A model generated the notes under the pieces. It searched no databases and was not told the DNA's origin. It was given only the letters and a program-made list of their open reading frames with translations. The position numbers and the translations under genes are program-made. From RYN-230 sp963793825 (lineage in GTDB: Bacteria; Actinomycetota; Actinomycetes; Streptosporangiales; Streptosporangiaceae): DNA of 64,000 nucleotides. Every line of letters starts with the position of its first letter. Positions within the stretch are counted from its first letter, which is position 1. The DNA is taken from positions 175,288 to 239,287 of the forward strand of contig CAWCBE010000001.1 of NCBI GenBank assembly GCA_963793825.1, given 5' to 3'. Below are positions 17,194 through 25,737 of the stretch, piece by piece.

Positions 17194-18039
17194 TCAGCTG
17201 CTCGACGCGGACGGGCTGGGTGCCGGGCTCGGCGCCGCCCCCGCCGCCCCGCCGGGCGGCGCGATCACGATCAGCCTGGCGTCCTTGGCCCCGGAGACGA
17301 CCGGGCCGCCGACCCAGACGCTCTGCCCGGTGGCCAGCGTGCTGCGCTGCGACTTGGTGCCGTGCTCACGGACGACGGTGTTGCTCACCAGGTCCCAGGT
17401 CCAGGTCGTTCCGTCGGTGGCGCGCACGACCAGGGTGCTGCCGCTGGCCGACTGCACCGTGCCGCGCTCGAAGGCCAGCGTCCGGACGCCGTGCGCGGTG
17501 CGGACGGTGACCTGGCCGTCGATGCCGCGCAGCAGCGTCGCCCGGAACAGGCGGTACCGGAATCCGCGGCAGCCGGCGATGGCCAGGCGGGCCGCCTGGG
17601 GCCGCCCCGCCCGCCAGTCGGCCCGCGCCGCCGCCCGCGCTGCGGCGCAGGGATGGGCCGCCGCCGCGCCGGTGGCCGACGACGAGGTCAGCGCGAGGGT
17701 GCCGGGAGCGTCAGCGGAGTTCAGGGTGCTGTTCAGCGCCGCGGCCTGGCTGGCAGGCAGGGCCGCCGCCGCGCCGGACGCGCCCGGCGAGCGGCCCCCC
17801 AGGGACAGCCCGAGGAACACCGCGCCCACCGCCACCGCCAGGGCCGCGGTCAGCCCGATGCTCCAGTGCACGGCGCGGCGCTTGTCCCGCTCGTGCTGGG
17901 CACCAGGGCCAGCCGGCGGCTGGCCGGCCCCCGGTCCGCCGGGGGGTGCTGGGTTCATCGGCCAGAACTGCTCGGTGGGCCGGGAGTCCTGCGGATCGCC
18001 GCCAGGGGGCTGGTTCATGTTGTCCATGCCGCCAAGCAT
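17194..18039 (-). CDS. Membrane-anchored exported protein, function unknown
   Basis: A 281-aa protein with a Pro/Gly/Gln-rich cytoplasmic N-terminus (1-55), one transmembrane helix at about 60-80 (SIGLTAALAVAVGAVFLGLSL) and an extracytoplasmic region. Residues about 185-265 look like a small beta domain (GQVTVRTAHGVRTLAFERGT, then STLVVRATDGTTWTWDL) reminiscent of DUF5666-type folds. The C-terminus is a Ser/Pro/Ala tail. It lies just upstream of the two-component system but is separated from it by a hairpin terminator. A sensing partner for the kinase is possible but not shown. Confidence 0.7.
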   Translation of the reverse strand: MLGGMDNMNQPPGGDPQDSRPTEQFWPMNPAPPGGPGAGQPPAGPGAQHERDKRRAVHWSIGLTAALAVAVGAVFLGLSLGGRSPGASGAAAALPASQAAALNSTLNSADAPGTLALTSSSATGAAAAHPCAAARAAARADWRAGRPQAARLAIAGCRGFRYRLFRATLLRGIDGQVTVRTAHGVRTLAFERGTVQSASGSTLVVRATDGTTWTWDLVSNTVVREHGTKSQRSTLATGQSVWVGGPVVSGAKDARLIVIAPPGGAAGAAPSPAPSPSASSS

Positions 18040-18118
18040 TCCGCGGCGTCCTGGGACGGGGGCGGGCGGAAGCTGGGATTTCGCTGGGACGCGGCTGCGG
18101 GCTCGCCCTGGGAGGCGG

Positions 18119-19861
18119 CTACATCCGGTCGGGGACCGGGATGCCGAGCAGCCCCAGCCCGGCCAGCAGCACGCGCAGGGTCAGCGCCGACAACGCGAGC
18201 CTGCTCTCCTTAACGCCCGCTGCGGGCGCACTGAGCACCGGGCATTGCTCGTAGAACGTGGTGAACGCACTGGCCACCTCGAACAGGCAGCTGGCCAGCA
18301 GGTGCGGTTCCGCGTGCTCCCCGGCCTGCCAGGCCGCGGCGCCGAAACCCAGCAGCCGTAGCGCCAGGGCCCGCTCGGACGGCTCGGCCAGCCGGATCGG
18401 TCCGGCGGCCGCCTCCGGGTCGATCCGGGCCTTGCGGAAGATGGACCGGATCCGCGCCGTGGCGTACTGCAGGTACGGCCCGGTGTTCCCCTTGAAGGAG
18501 ATCATGCGGTCCCAGTCGAACACATACTCGCTGTCCCGGGCGGTGGACAGGTCGGCGTACTTGATGGCGCCGATGCCGACCGCCTCGGCGATCGCCGCCC
18601 GCTCCTGCTCGTCCAGGTCAGGGCTGGGGTTCAGCTCGTCGAACACGGCCCGGGCCCGCTCGACGCCCTCTTCCAGCAGGTCGGTCAGCTTGATCGTGTC
18701 CCCGGCCCGGGTGCGCAGGATCTTCCCGTCGGTGCCGAGCACGTTGCCGATCTGGGCGTGCTCGAACTGCGCTCCCGGCGGGATCCAGCCCGCCTGCCGG
18801 GCGACCGCGAAGACCATCTGGAAGTGCAGCGCCTGGGCCGCCCCGACCACGTAGATGGCCCGGTCGATCTGCAGCTCCCGGATCCGGTACCGGATGGTGG
18901 CCAGGTCGGTGGTGGCGTAGTTGTACCCGCCGTCCCGCTTGCGGATGATGAGCGGGAGCGGCTCGCCGTCCCGGCCGGTGAAGCCGGGCGGGAACGCGCA
19001 GAGCGCCCCGTTGCTGATGACCGCGACGCCGCTGGCCTCCAGCTCCGCGCAGACCTCGGCCAGCATGTCGTTGTAGAAGCTCTCGCCGTGGATGTCCGCA
19101 TCGGTCAGCGTCACGCCCAGCCGCGCGTAGACCCGGTGCAGGTAGTCCAGGGACAGGTCAACCACGTGGTGCCAGAGGCGGAGCGTCTCCGGGTCGCCGC
19201 CCTGCAACCGCACCACCCGCTGCCGGGCCCGCTCGGCGACCGCTGGGTCGGTGTCGAACCGGCGCCGGGCCGACTGGTAGAAGGCGTTCGGGTCGGTGGC
19301 CAGCCGTCCCGCCTCGGCGGAGTCCTCGCCCACATCGAGCAGGTACTCGATCAGCATGCCGAACTGGGTGCCCCAGTCGCCGAGGTGGTTGTCGCGGAGC
19401 ACCTGCTGCCCGGTGAACTCCAGTATCCGGGCCAGGGCATCCCCGACGATCGTGGTGCGCAGGTGCCCGACGTGCATCTCCTTGGCCACGTTGGGCGAGG
19501 AGTACTCCACCACGACCCGCTGCGGCGGGCTGGCCTGGGGTGCGCCGAGGGCCGGGTCGGCGAGCTGTCCGGTGGCCTGGTCGGCGATCCACTCATCGGT
19601 GAGGGTGATGTTGATGAATCCGGGGCCGCTCACCTCGGGCGGCTCGGCCACCCCGGTCAGGTCGAGGTGACGGACCACGTCCGCGGCGATGTCCCGGGGG
19701 GGGCGGCCCACCTTCCGCGCCAGCGGCAGCGCCACGTTGGACTGGAAGTCGGCGAACTGCGACGGGCGGATCACCGGATCGGCGCTCGCGTATTCCGTGC
19801 CGAACGCGGCGCCGAGCGCATCTTGCACCCGCTGCGCCAGAACCTCCCGGGGATCAGCCAT
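18119..19861 (-). CDS. argS: Arginyl-tRNA synthetase
   Basis: A 580-aa class I synthetase that charges tRNA-Arg. Motifs include the N-terminal Arg-tRNA synthetase domain (about 1-95), the HIGH-type motif EMHVGHLRTT, the family segment RTRAGDTIKLTDLLEEG used in place of a canonical KMSKS, and the DALR anticodon-binding domain ending in LLGIPVPDRM. Length is normal. It stands alone; the next minus-strand gene ends 80 bp away. Confidence 0.97.
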   Translation of the reverse strand: MADPREVLAQRVQDALGAAFGTEYASADPVIRPSQFADFQSNVALPLARKVGRPPRDIAADVVRHLDLTGVAEPPEVSGPGFINITLTDEWIADQATGQLADPALGAPQASPPQRVVVEYSSPNVAKEMHVGHLRTTIVGDALARILEFTGQQVLRDNHLGDWGTQFGMLIEYLLDVGEDSAEAGRLATDPNAFYQSARRRFDTDPAVAERARQRVVRLQGGDPETLRLWHHVVDLSLDYLHRVYARLGVTLTDADIHGESFYNDMLAEVCAELEASGVAVISNGALCAFPPGFTGRDGEPLPLIIRKRDGGYNYATTDLATIRYRIRELQIDRAIYVVGAAQALHFQMVFAVARQAGWIPPGAQFEHAQIGNVLGTDGKILRTRAGDTIKLTDLLEEGVERARAVFDELNPSPDLDEQERAAIAEAVGIGAIKYADLSTARDSEYVFDWDRMISFKGNTGPYLQYATARIRSIFRKARIDPEAAAGPIRLAEPSERALALRLLGFGAAAWQAGEHAEPHLLASCLFEVASAFTTFYEQCPVLSAPAAGVKESRLALSALTLRVLLAGLGLLGIPVPDRM

Positions 19862-19955
19862 GCATCCAGCCTAGCGACCTGCCCGAGCGAACCGCCTCCG
19901 GATGACCGCGCCGTGCCAGCCGGGGGGCGGCCCCGGAGCCCGCGCCATTCGCGGG

Positions 19956-21053
19956 TCAGGGGCGTCGCAGGAAGTGACCGCCCCGGCCATGCCCGAGCCG
20001 TTCCCGGATCTTCTCGGTGATCTGGCCCTTGGCCAGGTCGGAAGCGAGCAGGCAGGCCGAGGTGATGCCCCGCGCGGTGGACGCCCCATGCGCGATCACG
20101 ATGGTGCCCTCCAGGCCGAGCAGGGCCGCGCCGCCGTAGCTTTCCGCGTCCATCCGGCTGCGCAGCGCCTGCAGCTGCCGCCACTGCAGCGTGGCCCCCA
20201 GCCGGGCGGGCAGTGAGCCCCGCAGCACGGCGCGGAACTGCCCGGCGGTGAACCGGCTCGCGCCCTCCAGCGTCTTCAGCGCCACGTTGCCGCTGAAGCC
20301 GTCCGCCACGATGACGTCGACCTGGCCGGCCAGCAGGTCGCCTCCCTCGACGTTGCCGGCGAAGCGGATCGGCGGCACGCCGTGCTGGGGTGGCGCGGTG
20401 AGCAGCTCGTGGGCCCGCTTGATCAGCTTGTTGCCCTTGCCGGGCTCGGTGCCGATGTTGAGCAGCCCGACCGCCGGATCGGCGATCCCGTGCGCGATCT
20501 GCGCGTAGGCCACGCCGAGCTGGGCGAACTGCACCAGCATCTCCGGCTTGGGATCGGCGATAGCCCCGGCGTCGAGCAGCAGCGTGGGCGTGGGCGTGGT
20601 GGGCAGCGCGACGGCCAGGGCGGGCCGGAGCACGCCAGGCACGGAACGCAGCCGCAGCCGGGCGGTGGCCACGATGCCGCCGGTGGATCCGGCGGATACC
20701 ACCGCCGTGGCCTGGCCGCGGCGGACCAGCTGGCAGGCGACGGCGACGCTGGAGCGCGGGCGGCGCCAGCTGGCCAGCGCGCCTTCCTCCATGGTGATGG
20801 CGTCGTCGGCCGGCACGATGCGGAGCAGCCCGGCCACGCCTGAATGCTCGGCGAGCAGCGGGTTCAGCTCCGCGGGCCGGCCGGTCAGGATGATCTCGGA
20901 GCGCAGAGCCGTGGCGGCCGCTGCGGCGCCCGCCACCACTTCCGCCGGCCCGTGATCGCCGCCCATGGCATCGACCACGATCGGAGGCCGGTCCCGGAGG
21001 GCGGGTGGCGCCGGCTCGGCAAGCACGAGGACAAGCCTCTCACTGGCTGGCAC
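19956..21053 (-). CDS. plsX: Phosphate acyltransferase PlsX
   Basis: A 365-aa enzyme that converts acyl-ACP to acyl-phosphate, the first step of phosphatidic acid synthesis with PlsY. The core begins with PPIVVDAMGGDHGPAEVV and includes VVSAGSTGGIVATARLRL, GLLNIGTEPGKGNKL and DVIVADGFSGNVALKTLEG. It is slightly longer than usual because of about 22 extra N-terminal residues, so a later start is possible. rpmF and rnc, frequent neighbours of plsX, are not present here. Confidence 0.94.
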   Translation of the reverse strand: MPASERLVLVLAEPAPPALRDRPPIVVDAMGGDHGPAEVVAGAAAAATALRSEIILTGRPAELNPLLAEHSGVAGLLRIVPADDAITMEEGALASWRRPRSSVAVACQLVRRGQATAVVSAGSTGGIVATARLRLRSVPGVLRPALAVALPTTPTPTLLLDAGAIADPKPEMLVQFAQLGVAYAQIAHGIADPAVGLLNIGTEPGKGNKLIKRAHELLTAPPQHGVPPIRFAGNVEGGDLLAGQVDVIVADGFSGNVALKTLEGASRFTAGQFRAVLRGSLPARLGATLQWRQLQALRSRMDAESYGGAALLGLEGTIVIAHGASTARGITSACLLASDLAKGQITEKIRERLGHGRGGHFLRRP

Positions 21054-21494
21054 CGCTTTCGCCGTGGGCGCCGGGACCAGGCCGGGCCGGGCCGTCCAGA
21101 TAACCGGGCATATCCCCGTGAATCACGACGAGCCGGCTCGTATTCAGGATTGATCATCAGTCCTGCTGGGTAACCATCTGTCACGATCTGGGCCGGGCAA
21201 GCGCCACCGGGACCGGTGTGGCGTCGAGGTAGAACGGCTTGGGGCCCAGGTGGCACCGGGAGGGCGCCCGCTGGCGGGCTCACCGCGAGCGGGTGGCTGA
21301 CGGGGCGCAGGGGAGCGAACCGTCAACGCTAGTTCAGTGTTCCTGCAGTGTGACGTTCTTGACTGGAGCAGAGATCGCTCCGCCCTGCCCGGGGCCGGAA
21401 GGGGTGACTACGCCCGGGCACATCACAGCCGCCGGCTGGCACGACCCGCAACCTGGCCAGGCCGCCAGGAGCGCGACCCGATGGAGGGAGACGC
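21054..21494. other. Intergenic region between divergent plsX and kamA-like gene
   Basis: About 440 bp with no convincing gene. It must hold the promoters of both flanking genes. A TTGACT hexamer lies near 21359 on the plus strand, but no good -10 is seen at the expected distance. No riboswitch fold was recognised. Confidence 0.5.
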
Positions 21495-22871
21495 GTGAGC
21501 AGGATTCGGCTGACAGTGCCCGCAGAGCCTGGTGGGGGACGACGGTTCCGCGCATACACCGGCAAGCACCTGGACACCCTGACGGAACGGGCCGGGCTCA
21601 GCCCGGCAGACCGGCTCGCCGTCCGCGCCGTAGGGGCCGTGCTGCCGTTCCGGACGAACTCCTATGTCGTCGAGGAACTGATCGACTGGGCCGCGGCCCC
21701 TGACGATCCCATCTACCGCCTGGTCTTCCCGCAGGCGGACATGCTGCCCCCCGCTGACGTCGAGCACCTCGCCGGGCTGCTCCGGCTCGGCGCGCCGGAG
21801 CAGGAGATCACCGCCGCCGCGCACCGGGTGCGGATGCGGTTGAACCCGCATCCGGCCGGCCAGCTGGCGCTGAACATCCCGGACTTCGGCGACGAGCCGC
21901 TGCCAGGCGTGCAGCACAAGTACCCCGAGACGGTGCTGATCTTCCCCAGGCAGGGCCAGACCTGCCACGCCTACTGCACGTACTGCTTCCGGTGGGCCCA
22001 GTTCGTGGACGAGCCCGGGCTGAGGATGGCCACCACGGACACCGGCCGGGTGCTCGACTACCTGCGGCAGCACCGGGAGGTGACGAGCGTCCTGATCACC
22101 GGCGGAGATCCGATGATCATGGGAGCGCCGGTGCTGCGCCGGTACCTCGAGCCGCTGCTCGAACCGGGCATGGAGCACATCGAGTCGATCCGGATCGGCA
22201 GCAAGGCCCTCGCCTACTGGCCGCGCCGGTTCGTCTCCGACCCGGACGCGGACGACACGCTCCGGCTGTTCGAGCGGGTCGTGGCGTCCGGGCGGGCGCT
22301 CGCCTTCATGGCGCACTTCTCGCACCCCCGGGAACTGCAGCCGCCGCTGGTGGCCGAGGCGGTCCGCCGGATCCAGGGCACCGGGGCGGTGATCCGCACC
22401 CAGGCCCCGCTGATCCGGACGATCAACGACGACCCGCGGGTATGGGCGGCCATGTGGCGGAGCCAGGTCCGGCTGGGCATGGTGCCGTACTACATGTTCG
22501 TGGAGCGGGACACCGGGCCGCAGGACTACTTCGCGGTGCCGCTCGCCGGCGGCTACGGCATCTTCCGTGACGCGTACCGGCAGGTGGCCGGGCTGTGCCG
22601 GACAGTCCGCGGCCCGTCGATGTCCGCGACGCCCGGCAAGCTGTGCGTGGACGGAATCGCCGACGTGGCCGGCCAGCGGGTGTTCGTCCTGCACATGATC
22701 CAGGCCCGGGACCCCGCGCTGGTCGGCGTGCCGTTCTTCGCCCGGTTCGACCCGGCCGCGACGTGGATCTCCGACCTGGAACCCGCGTTCGCCCCGCGGT
22801 TCCCGTTCGAGCCGCAGGCGGAGGACATGGCGGGCCTGTGGTCACCCGAGCTGTTCGAGTCGGCCAGCTAG
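21495..22871 (+). CDS. KamA-family radical SAM protein
   Basis: A 458-aa radical SAM enzyme of the lysine 2,3-aminomutase family, GTG start with the Shine-Dalgarno GGAGGGAGA. The 4Fe-4S motif CxxxCxxC is at C157, C161 and C164 (CHAYCTYCFRW), and a SAM-binding Gly-rich segment follows (SVLITGGDPMIM). In true lysine 2,3-aminomutases PLP binds a Lys in PGGGGK; here the matching segment reads SATPGKLCVDG, so the Lys may be kept but the Gly-rich loop is not. It stands alone, with no beta-lysine acetyltransferase or lysine-degradation genes nearby. Substrate unknown. Confidence 0.85.
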   Translation: MSRIRLTVPAEPGGGRRFRAYTGKHLDTLTERAGLSPADRLAVRAVGAVLPFRTNSYVVEELIDWAAAPDDPIYRLVFPQADMLPPADVEHLAGLLRLGAPEQEITAAAHRVRMRLNPHPAGQLALNIPDFGDEPLPGVQHKYPETVLIFPRQGQTCHAYCTYCFRWAQFVDEPGLRMATTDTGRVLDYLRQHREVTSVLITGGDPMIMGAPVLRRYLEPLLEPGMEHIESIRIGSKALAYWPRRFVSDPDADDTLRLFERVVASGRALAFMAHFSHPRELQPPLVAEAVRRIQGTGAVIRTQAPLIRTINDDPRVWAAMWRSQVRLGMVPYYMFVERDTGPQDYFAVPLAGGYGIFRDAYRQVAGLCRTVRGPSMSATPGKLCVDGIADVAGQRVFVLHMIQARDPALVGVPFFARFDPAATWISDLEPAFAPRFPFEPQAEDMAGLWSPELFESAS

Positions 22872-22888
22872 CCGCCCGGCCTGGAGTT

Positions 22889-22921
22889 CCGTGTGCTGCC
22901 CCGGCCCGGGGGAGCACACGG
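22889..22921. terminator. Bidirectional hairpin terminator
   Basis: A 9-bp stem (CCGTGTGCT with AGCACACGG) encloses a GC-rich inner hairpin. It sits between the convergent stops of the kamA-like gene (22871) and the DHA2 exporter (22923). Confidence 0.7.
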
Positions 22922-22922
22922 G

Positions 22923-24560
22923 TCAGGCCGCGGTGCCCTGCTCTACGGCCACCTCCGGGGCGCGCGGAGCCGCGGGGGCGGCCGACTTGGGCCCGGTCAG
23001 CAGCAGGCAGCTGGCCGCGCCGACCGCGAGCAGGATGACCGGCATCAGCATGGTGGCGCGCATCGCGTCCACGTAGCCGGACGTGAAGACGTCGTGGCCG
23101 ATCCGGAGCAGATCGGCGGCCAGCCGGGCGGGCAGCCCGGGCGGCAGCTTGATCCCGCCGTTCTGCCCGGCGCCTACCTGGATGCCCTTGCTGGCCGACT
23201 TCCCGATCCCGGCGACGAACGGCCCGCGCAGCGCCGCGGGCAGCGCGGACGATCGGGCCGCGGCCTGGCTGACCAGGGATGACGCCAGCTGGTTCTGCAG
23301 CAGGGCGCCCACGGCGGCAGTGCCGATGACCATGCCGACCTGGCGGACGGTGTTCAGCACGCCGGATGCGGCCCCGGCCATCCGCGGGTCGACGTTCCGC
23401 ATGGCGGTGGTGACCATCGGCGCGAACGTGCAGCCCATGCCGATGCCGGCCACGATCAGCGGGGCGAGGAAGTCATACCAGGCCGAGGTGGGGCTGGCCA
23501 CCAGGGCGGCCCAGCCCATCCCCACGGCGAAGAAGGTGAGCCCGGCCATCAGGATGTACTTGCCGCCGATCCGGTCGGTCATCCGGCCCGCGGCGGGTGC
23601 GACGACCATGGACAGCAGCGAGGCCGGCGCCATGGTCAGGCCGGCCTTGAGCGCGGAGAAGCCGAGCACCGACTGCAAGTAGATCGTGAACGGCAGGAAG
23701 ATCCCCATCATGCCGATGGCCAGCGTGCCGGACACCCAGTTGACCACCGCGTAGTTCCGGTCTCGGAACAGCGCGAACGGCACCAGCGGCTCCTTGCTCT
23801 GGGTCAGCCCCTGCAGCAGCAGGAAGGCCAGCAGCAGCGCCACCCCTGCGCCGAGCACCAGCGGGATGGACAGGAACCCGGTGATCGTGCCCCAGTTGTA
23901 CTTCTGGCCTTCGACCAGCCCATAGCAGATGGCCAGCAGGGCGGTACTGGCCAGCAGCACCCCCGGAATGTCGATCCGGTGCCGCCGCCCGGGGCGCAGG
24001 TCCGGGATGATCACGAAGGTCAGTACCAGGGCCAGGACGCCGAACGGCAGGTTCACGTAGAAGATCCACCGCCAGTCGAACGCCGTCACCAGCAGGCCGC
24101 CCAGCGTGGGCCCGGCGATGGTGGCCACCCCGGCGACGGCGCCCCAGACGCCGAACGCCGCACCCCGCCGCTCCGCCGGGAAAGTGCTGGTGATGATGGT
24201 CAGCGTCTGCGGCATCAGCATGGCCGCGCCCAGTCCCTGGACGGCGCGGAACCCGATGAGCCACCCCGCGCTCGGGGCGGCGCCGCAGGCGGCCGACGCG
24301 ATCGTGAAGACGGCGACGCCCCCGGCGAACATGACCCGCGGCCCGATCAGGTCGCCCAGCCGCCCGGCCGTGATGACCAGGACCGCGAGCACCAGGGCGT
24401 AGGCGTTGATCACCCAGAGCACATCGTCCAGTGAGGCGTGCAGCCTCACGATCATGTTCGGGATCGCGATGTTCACGATGGTCAGGTCCAGCAGGGTCAT
24501 GAAGAACCCGAGCGAGACGACCAGCAGCACCGCCCATGGATTCCCGCGGTATTTCGCCAC
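22923..24560 (-). CDS. DHA2-family MFS drug exporter (EmrB/QacA type)
   Basis: A 545-aa membrane transporter with about 14 predicted helices, the DHA2 pattern. Family motifs: FMTLLDLTIVNIAIPNM in TM1, WVINAYALVLAVLVITAGRLGDLIGPR (motif A region), and GPTLGGLLVTAFDWRWIFYVNLPFG. The start is GTG at 24560, with AGGAG nine bases upstream; the frame stays open for 160 further codons, which look non-coding. A long loop near the C-terminus (ALPAALRGPFVAGIGK) is usual in DHA2 proteins. Divergent from the SDR gene. Substrate unknown; likely proton-driven efflux. Confidence 0.9.
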   Translation of the reverse strand: MAKYRGNPWAVLLVVSLGFFMTLLDLTIVNIAIPNMIVRLHASLDDVLWVINAYALVLAVLVITAGRLGDLIGPRVMFAGGVAVFTIASAACGAAPSAGWLIGFRAVQGLGAAMLMPQTLTIITSTFPAERRGAAFGVWGAVAGVATIAGPTLGGLLVTAFDWRWIFYVNLPFGVLALVLTFVIIPDLRPGRRHRIDIPGVLLASTALLAICYGLVEGQKYNWGTITGFLSIPLVLGAGVALLLAFLLLQGLTQSKEPLVPFALFRDRNYAVVNWVSGTLAIGMMGIFLPFTIYLQSVLGFSALKAGLTMAPASLLSMVVAPAAGRMTDRIGGKYILMAGLTFFAVGMGWAALVASPTSAWYDFLAPLIVAGIGMGCTFAPMVTTAMRNVDPRMAGAASGVLNTVRQVGMVIGTAAVGALLQNQLASSLVSQAAARSSALPAALRGPFVAGIGKSASKGIQVGAGQNGGIKLPPGLPARLAADLLRIGHDVFTSGYVDAMRATMLMPVILLAVGAASCLLLTGPKSAAPAAPRAPEVAVEQGTAA

Positions 24561-24747
24561 CGACTCGCTCCTGTCTCCCAAGTCCCGGCCGGCGCACCGC
24601 AGTCCCGCTCGGCGCGCTGCCCGGTGCCGATGCTTACTGATCGTAGACGGCCGGGCCGACAATTCTCCCCGGCCCTCTGGCCCTGGGCCGACGCGGCTCC
24701 GAACCCGGTTCGGTCGGCGGGAGGGCGAGCGAAGTATGCTCCCGGCC

Positions 24748-25737
24748 ATGAAACTGAACGGAACCGCAGCGATCATCTCGGGCGGCGCCAGCGGCCTGGG
24801 CGCGTCAGTGGCCCGCAGGCTCGCCGCCGCCGGTGTCACGGCGGTCCTGGCTGACCTCAACGAAGAGCAGGGCAAGGCGGTGGCCGCCGAGACCGGCGGG
24901 GTCTTCGTCAAGACGGACGTGGCCGACGAGAACTCGGTGACCGCGGCGGTAGAGGCCGCGGCGGCCCAGGCGGCGCCGCTGCGGATCGTCGTCAGCTGCG
25001 CCGGCATCGGCTGGGCCGCGCGCACCGTGGGCCGGGACGGCACGCCGCACGACCTGGCGGCCTACCGCAAGGTGATCGACGTCAACCTGATCGGCACGTT
25101 CAACCTGATGCGCATCGGCGCGGCGGCCATGGCCCGGACCGAGCCCGCCGACGCGGACGGCCAGCGCGGCGTGGTGATCAACACCTCCTCGGTGGCCGGT
25201 CTGGAAGGCCAGACGGGCCAGATCGCCTACTCCGCCTCCAAGGGCGGCATCATCGGGATGACCGTCCCTGCCGCCCGCGACCTGGCCGCCATCGGCGTCC
25301 GGGTGAACACCATCTGCCCGGGCATCATCGACACCCCGATCTACGGGTTCGCGCCGGACGCCGCGGAATTCAAGGCCAGGCTGGCCGCCCCCGTGGTGTT
25401 CCCCAAGCGGATGGGCACCTCCGCCGAGTTCGCCCACCTGGTGCAGGTGCTCATCGAGAACGATTACATGAACGCTGAGGTCATCCGGTTCGACGGCGGG
25501 ATCCGCTTCCAGCCCAAGTCAGCCGGCGGCGCGCCACAGCGGTGCCGCGCGGGCGGCCCGCTCCGCGGTCACCCGGGTTACCAGCCGCGGAACTGGCCCT
25601 GTGCGGCCCAGAAGCCGGCCAGCGCGCTGATGCCCGCCAGCCCGGCCACGGCGAGCAGGAGGCGGCGGGCGGGATGGCCGGCGGACCAGCGCAGGCCGGT
25701 GGCGGCCAGGCGCCGGGCCAGCCCGGTCATGATGTAG
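24748..25737 (+). CDS. Short-chain dehydrogenase/reductase with atypical C-terminal extension
   Basis: An SDR related to 3-hydroxyacyl-CoA (HSD10-type) dehydrogenases. It has the NAD site GGASGLGASVARRLAAAG, the Asp that favours NAD (VLADLNEE), NTSSVAGLEGQTGQIAYSASK with catalytic Ser/Tyr/Lys, and the end motif RFDGGIRFQPK. Homologues normally stop about here (residue ~257). This frame instead continues for about 70 residues of Arg/Ala/Pro-rich sequence that is antisense to the end of the M50 gene, so a lost stop codon or a small indel is likely. ATG at 24748 is preferred; an alternative ATG lies at 24736. Confidence 0.88.
   Translation: MKLNGTAAIISGGASGLGASVARRLAAAGVTAVLADLNEEQGKAVAAETGGVFVKTDVADENSVTAAVEAAAAQAAPLRIVVSCAGIGWAARTVGRDGTPHDLAAYRKVIDVNLIGTFNLMRIGAAAMARTEPADADGQRGVVINTSSVAGLEGQTGQIAYSASKGGIIGMTVPAARDLAAIGVRVNTICPGIIDTPIYGFAPDAAEFKARLAAPVVFPKRMGTSAEFAHLVQVLIENDYMNAEVIRFDGGIRFQPKSAGGAPQRCRAGGPLRGHPGYQPRNWPCAAQKPASALMPASPATASRRRRAGWPADQRRPVAARRRASPVMM

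Noticed and set aside
21054..21494. Possible riboswitch between plsX and the kamA-like gene
   Set aside because: No known aptamer core could be matched by eye, and the region is only moderately structured.
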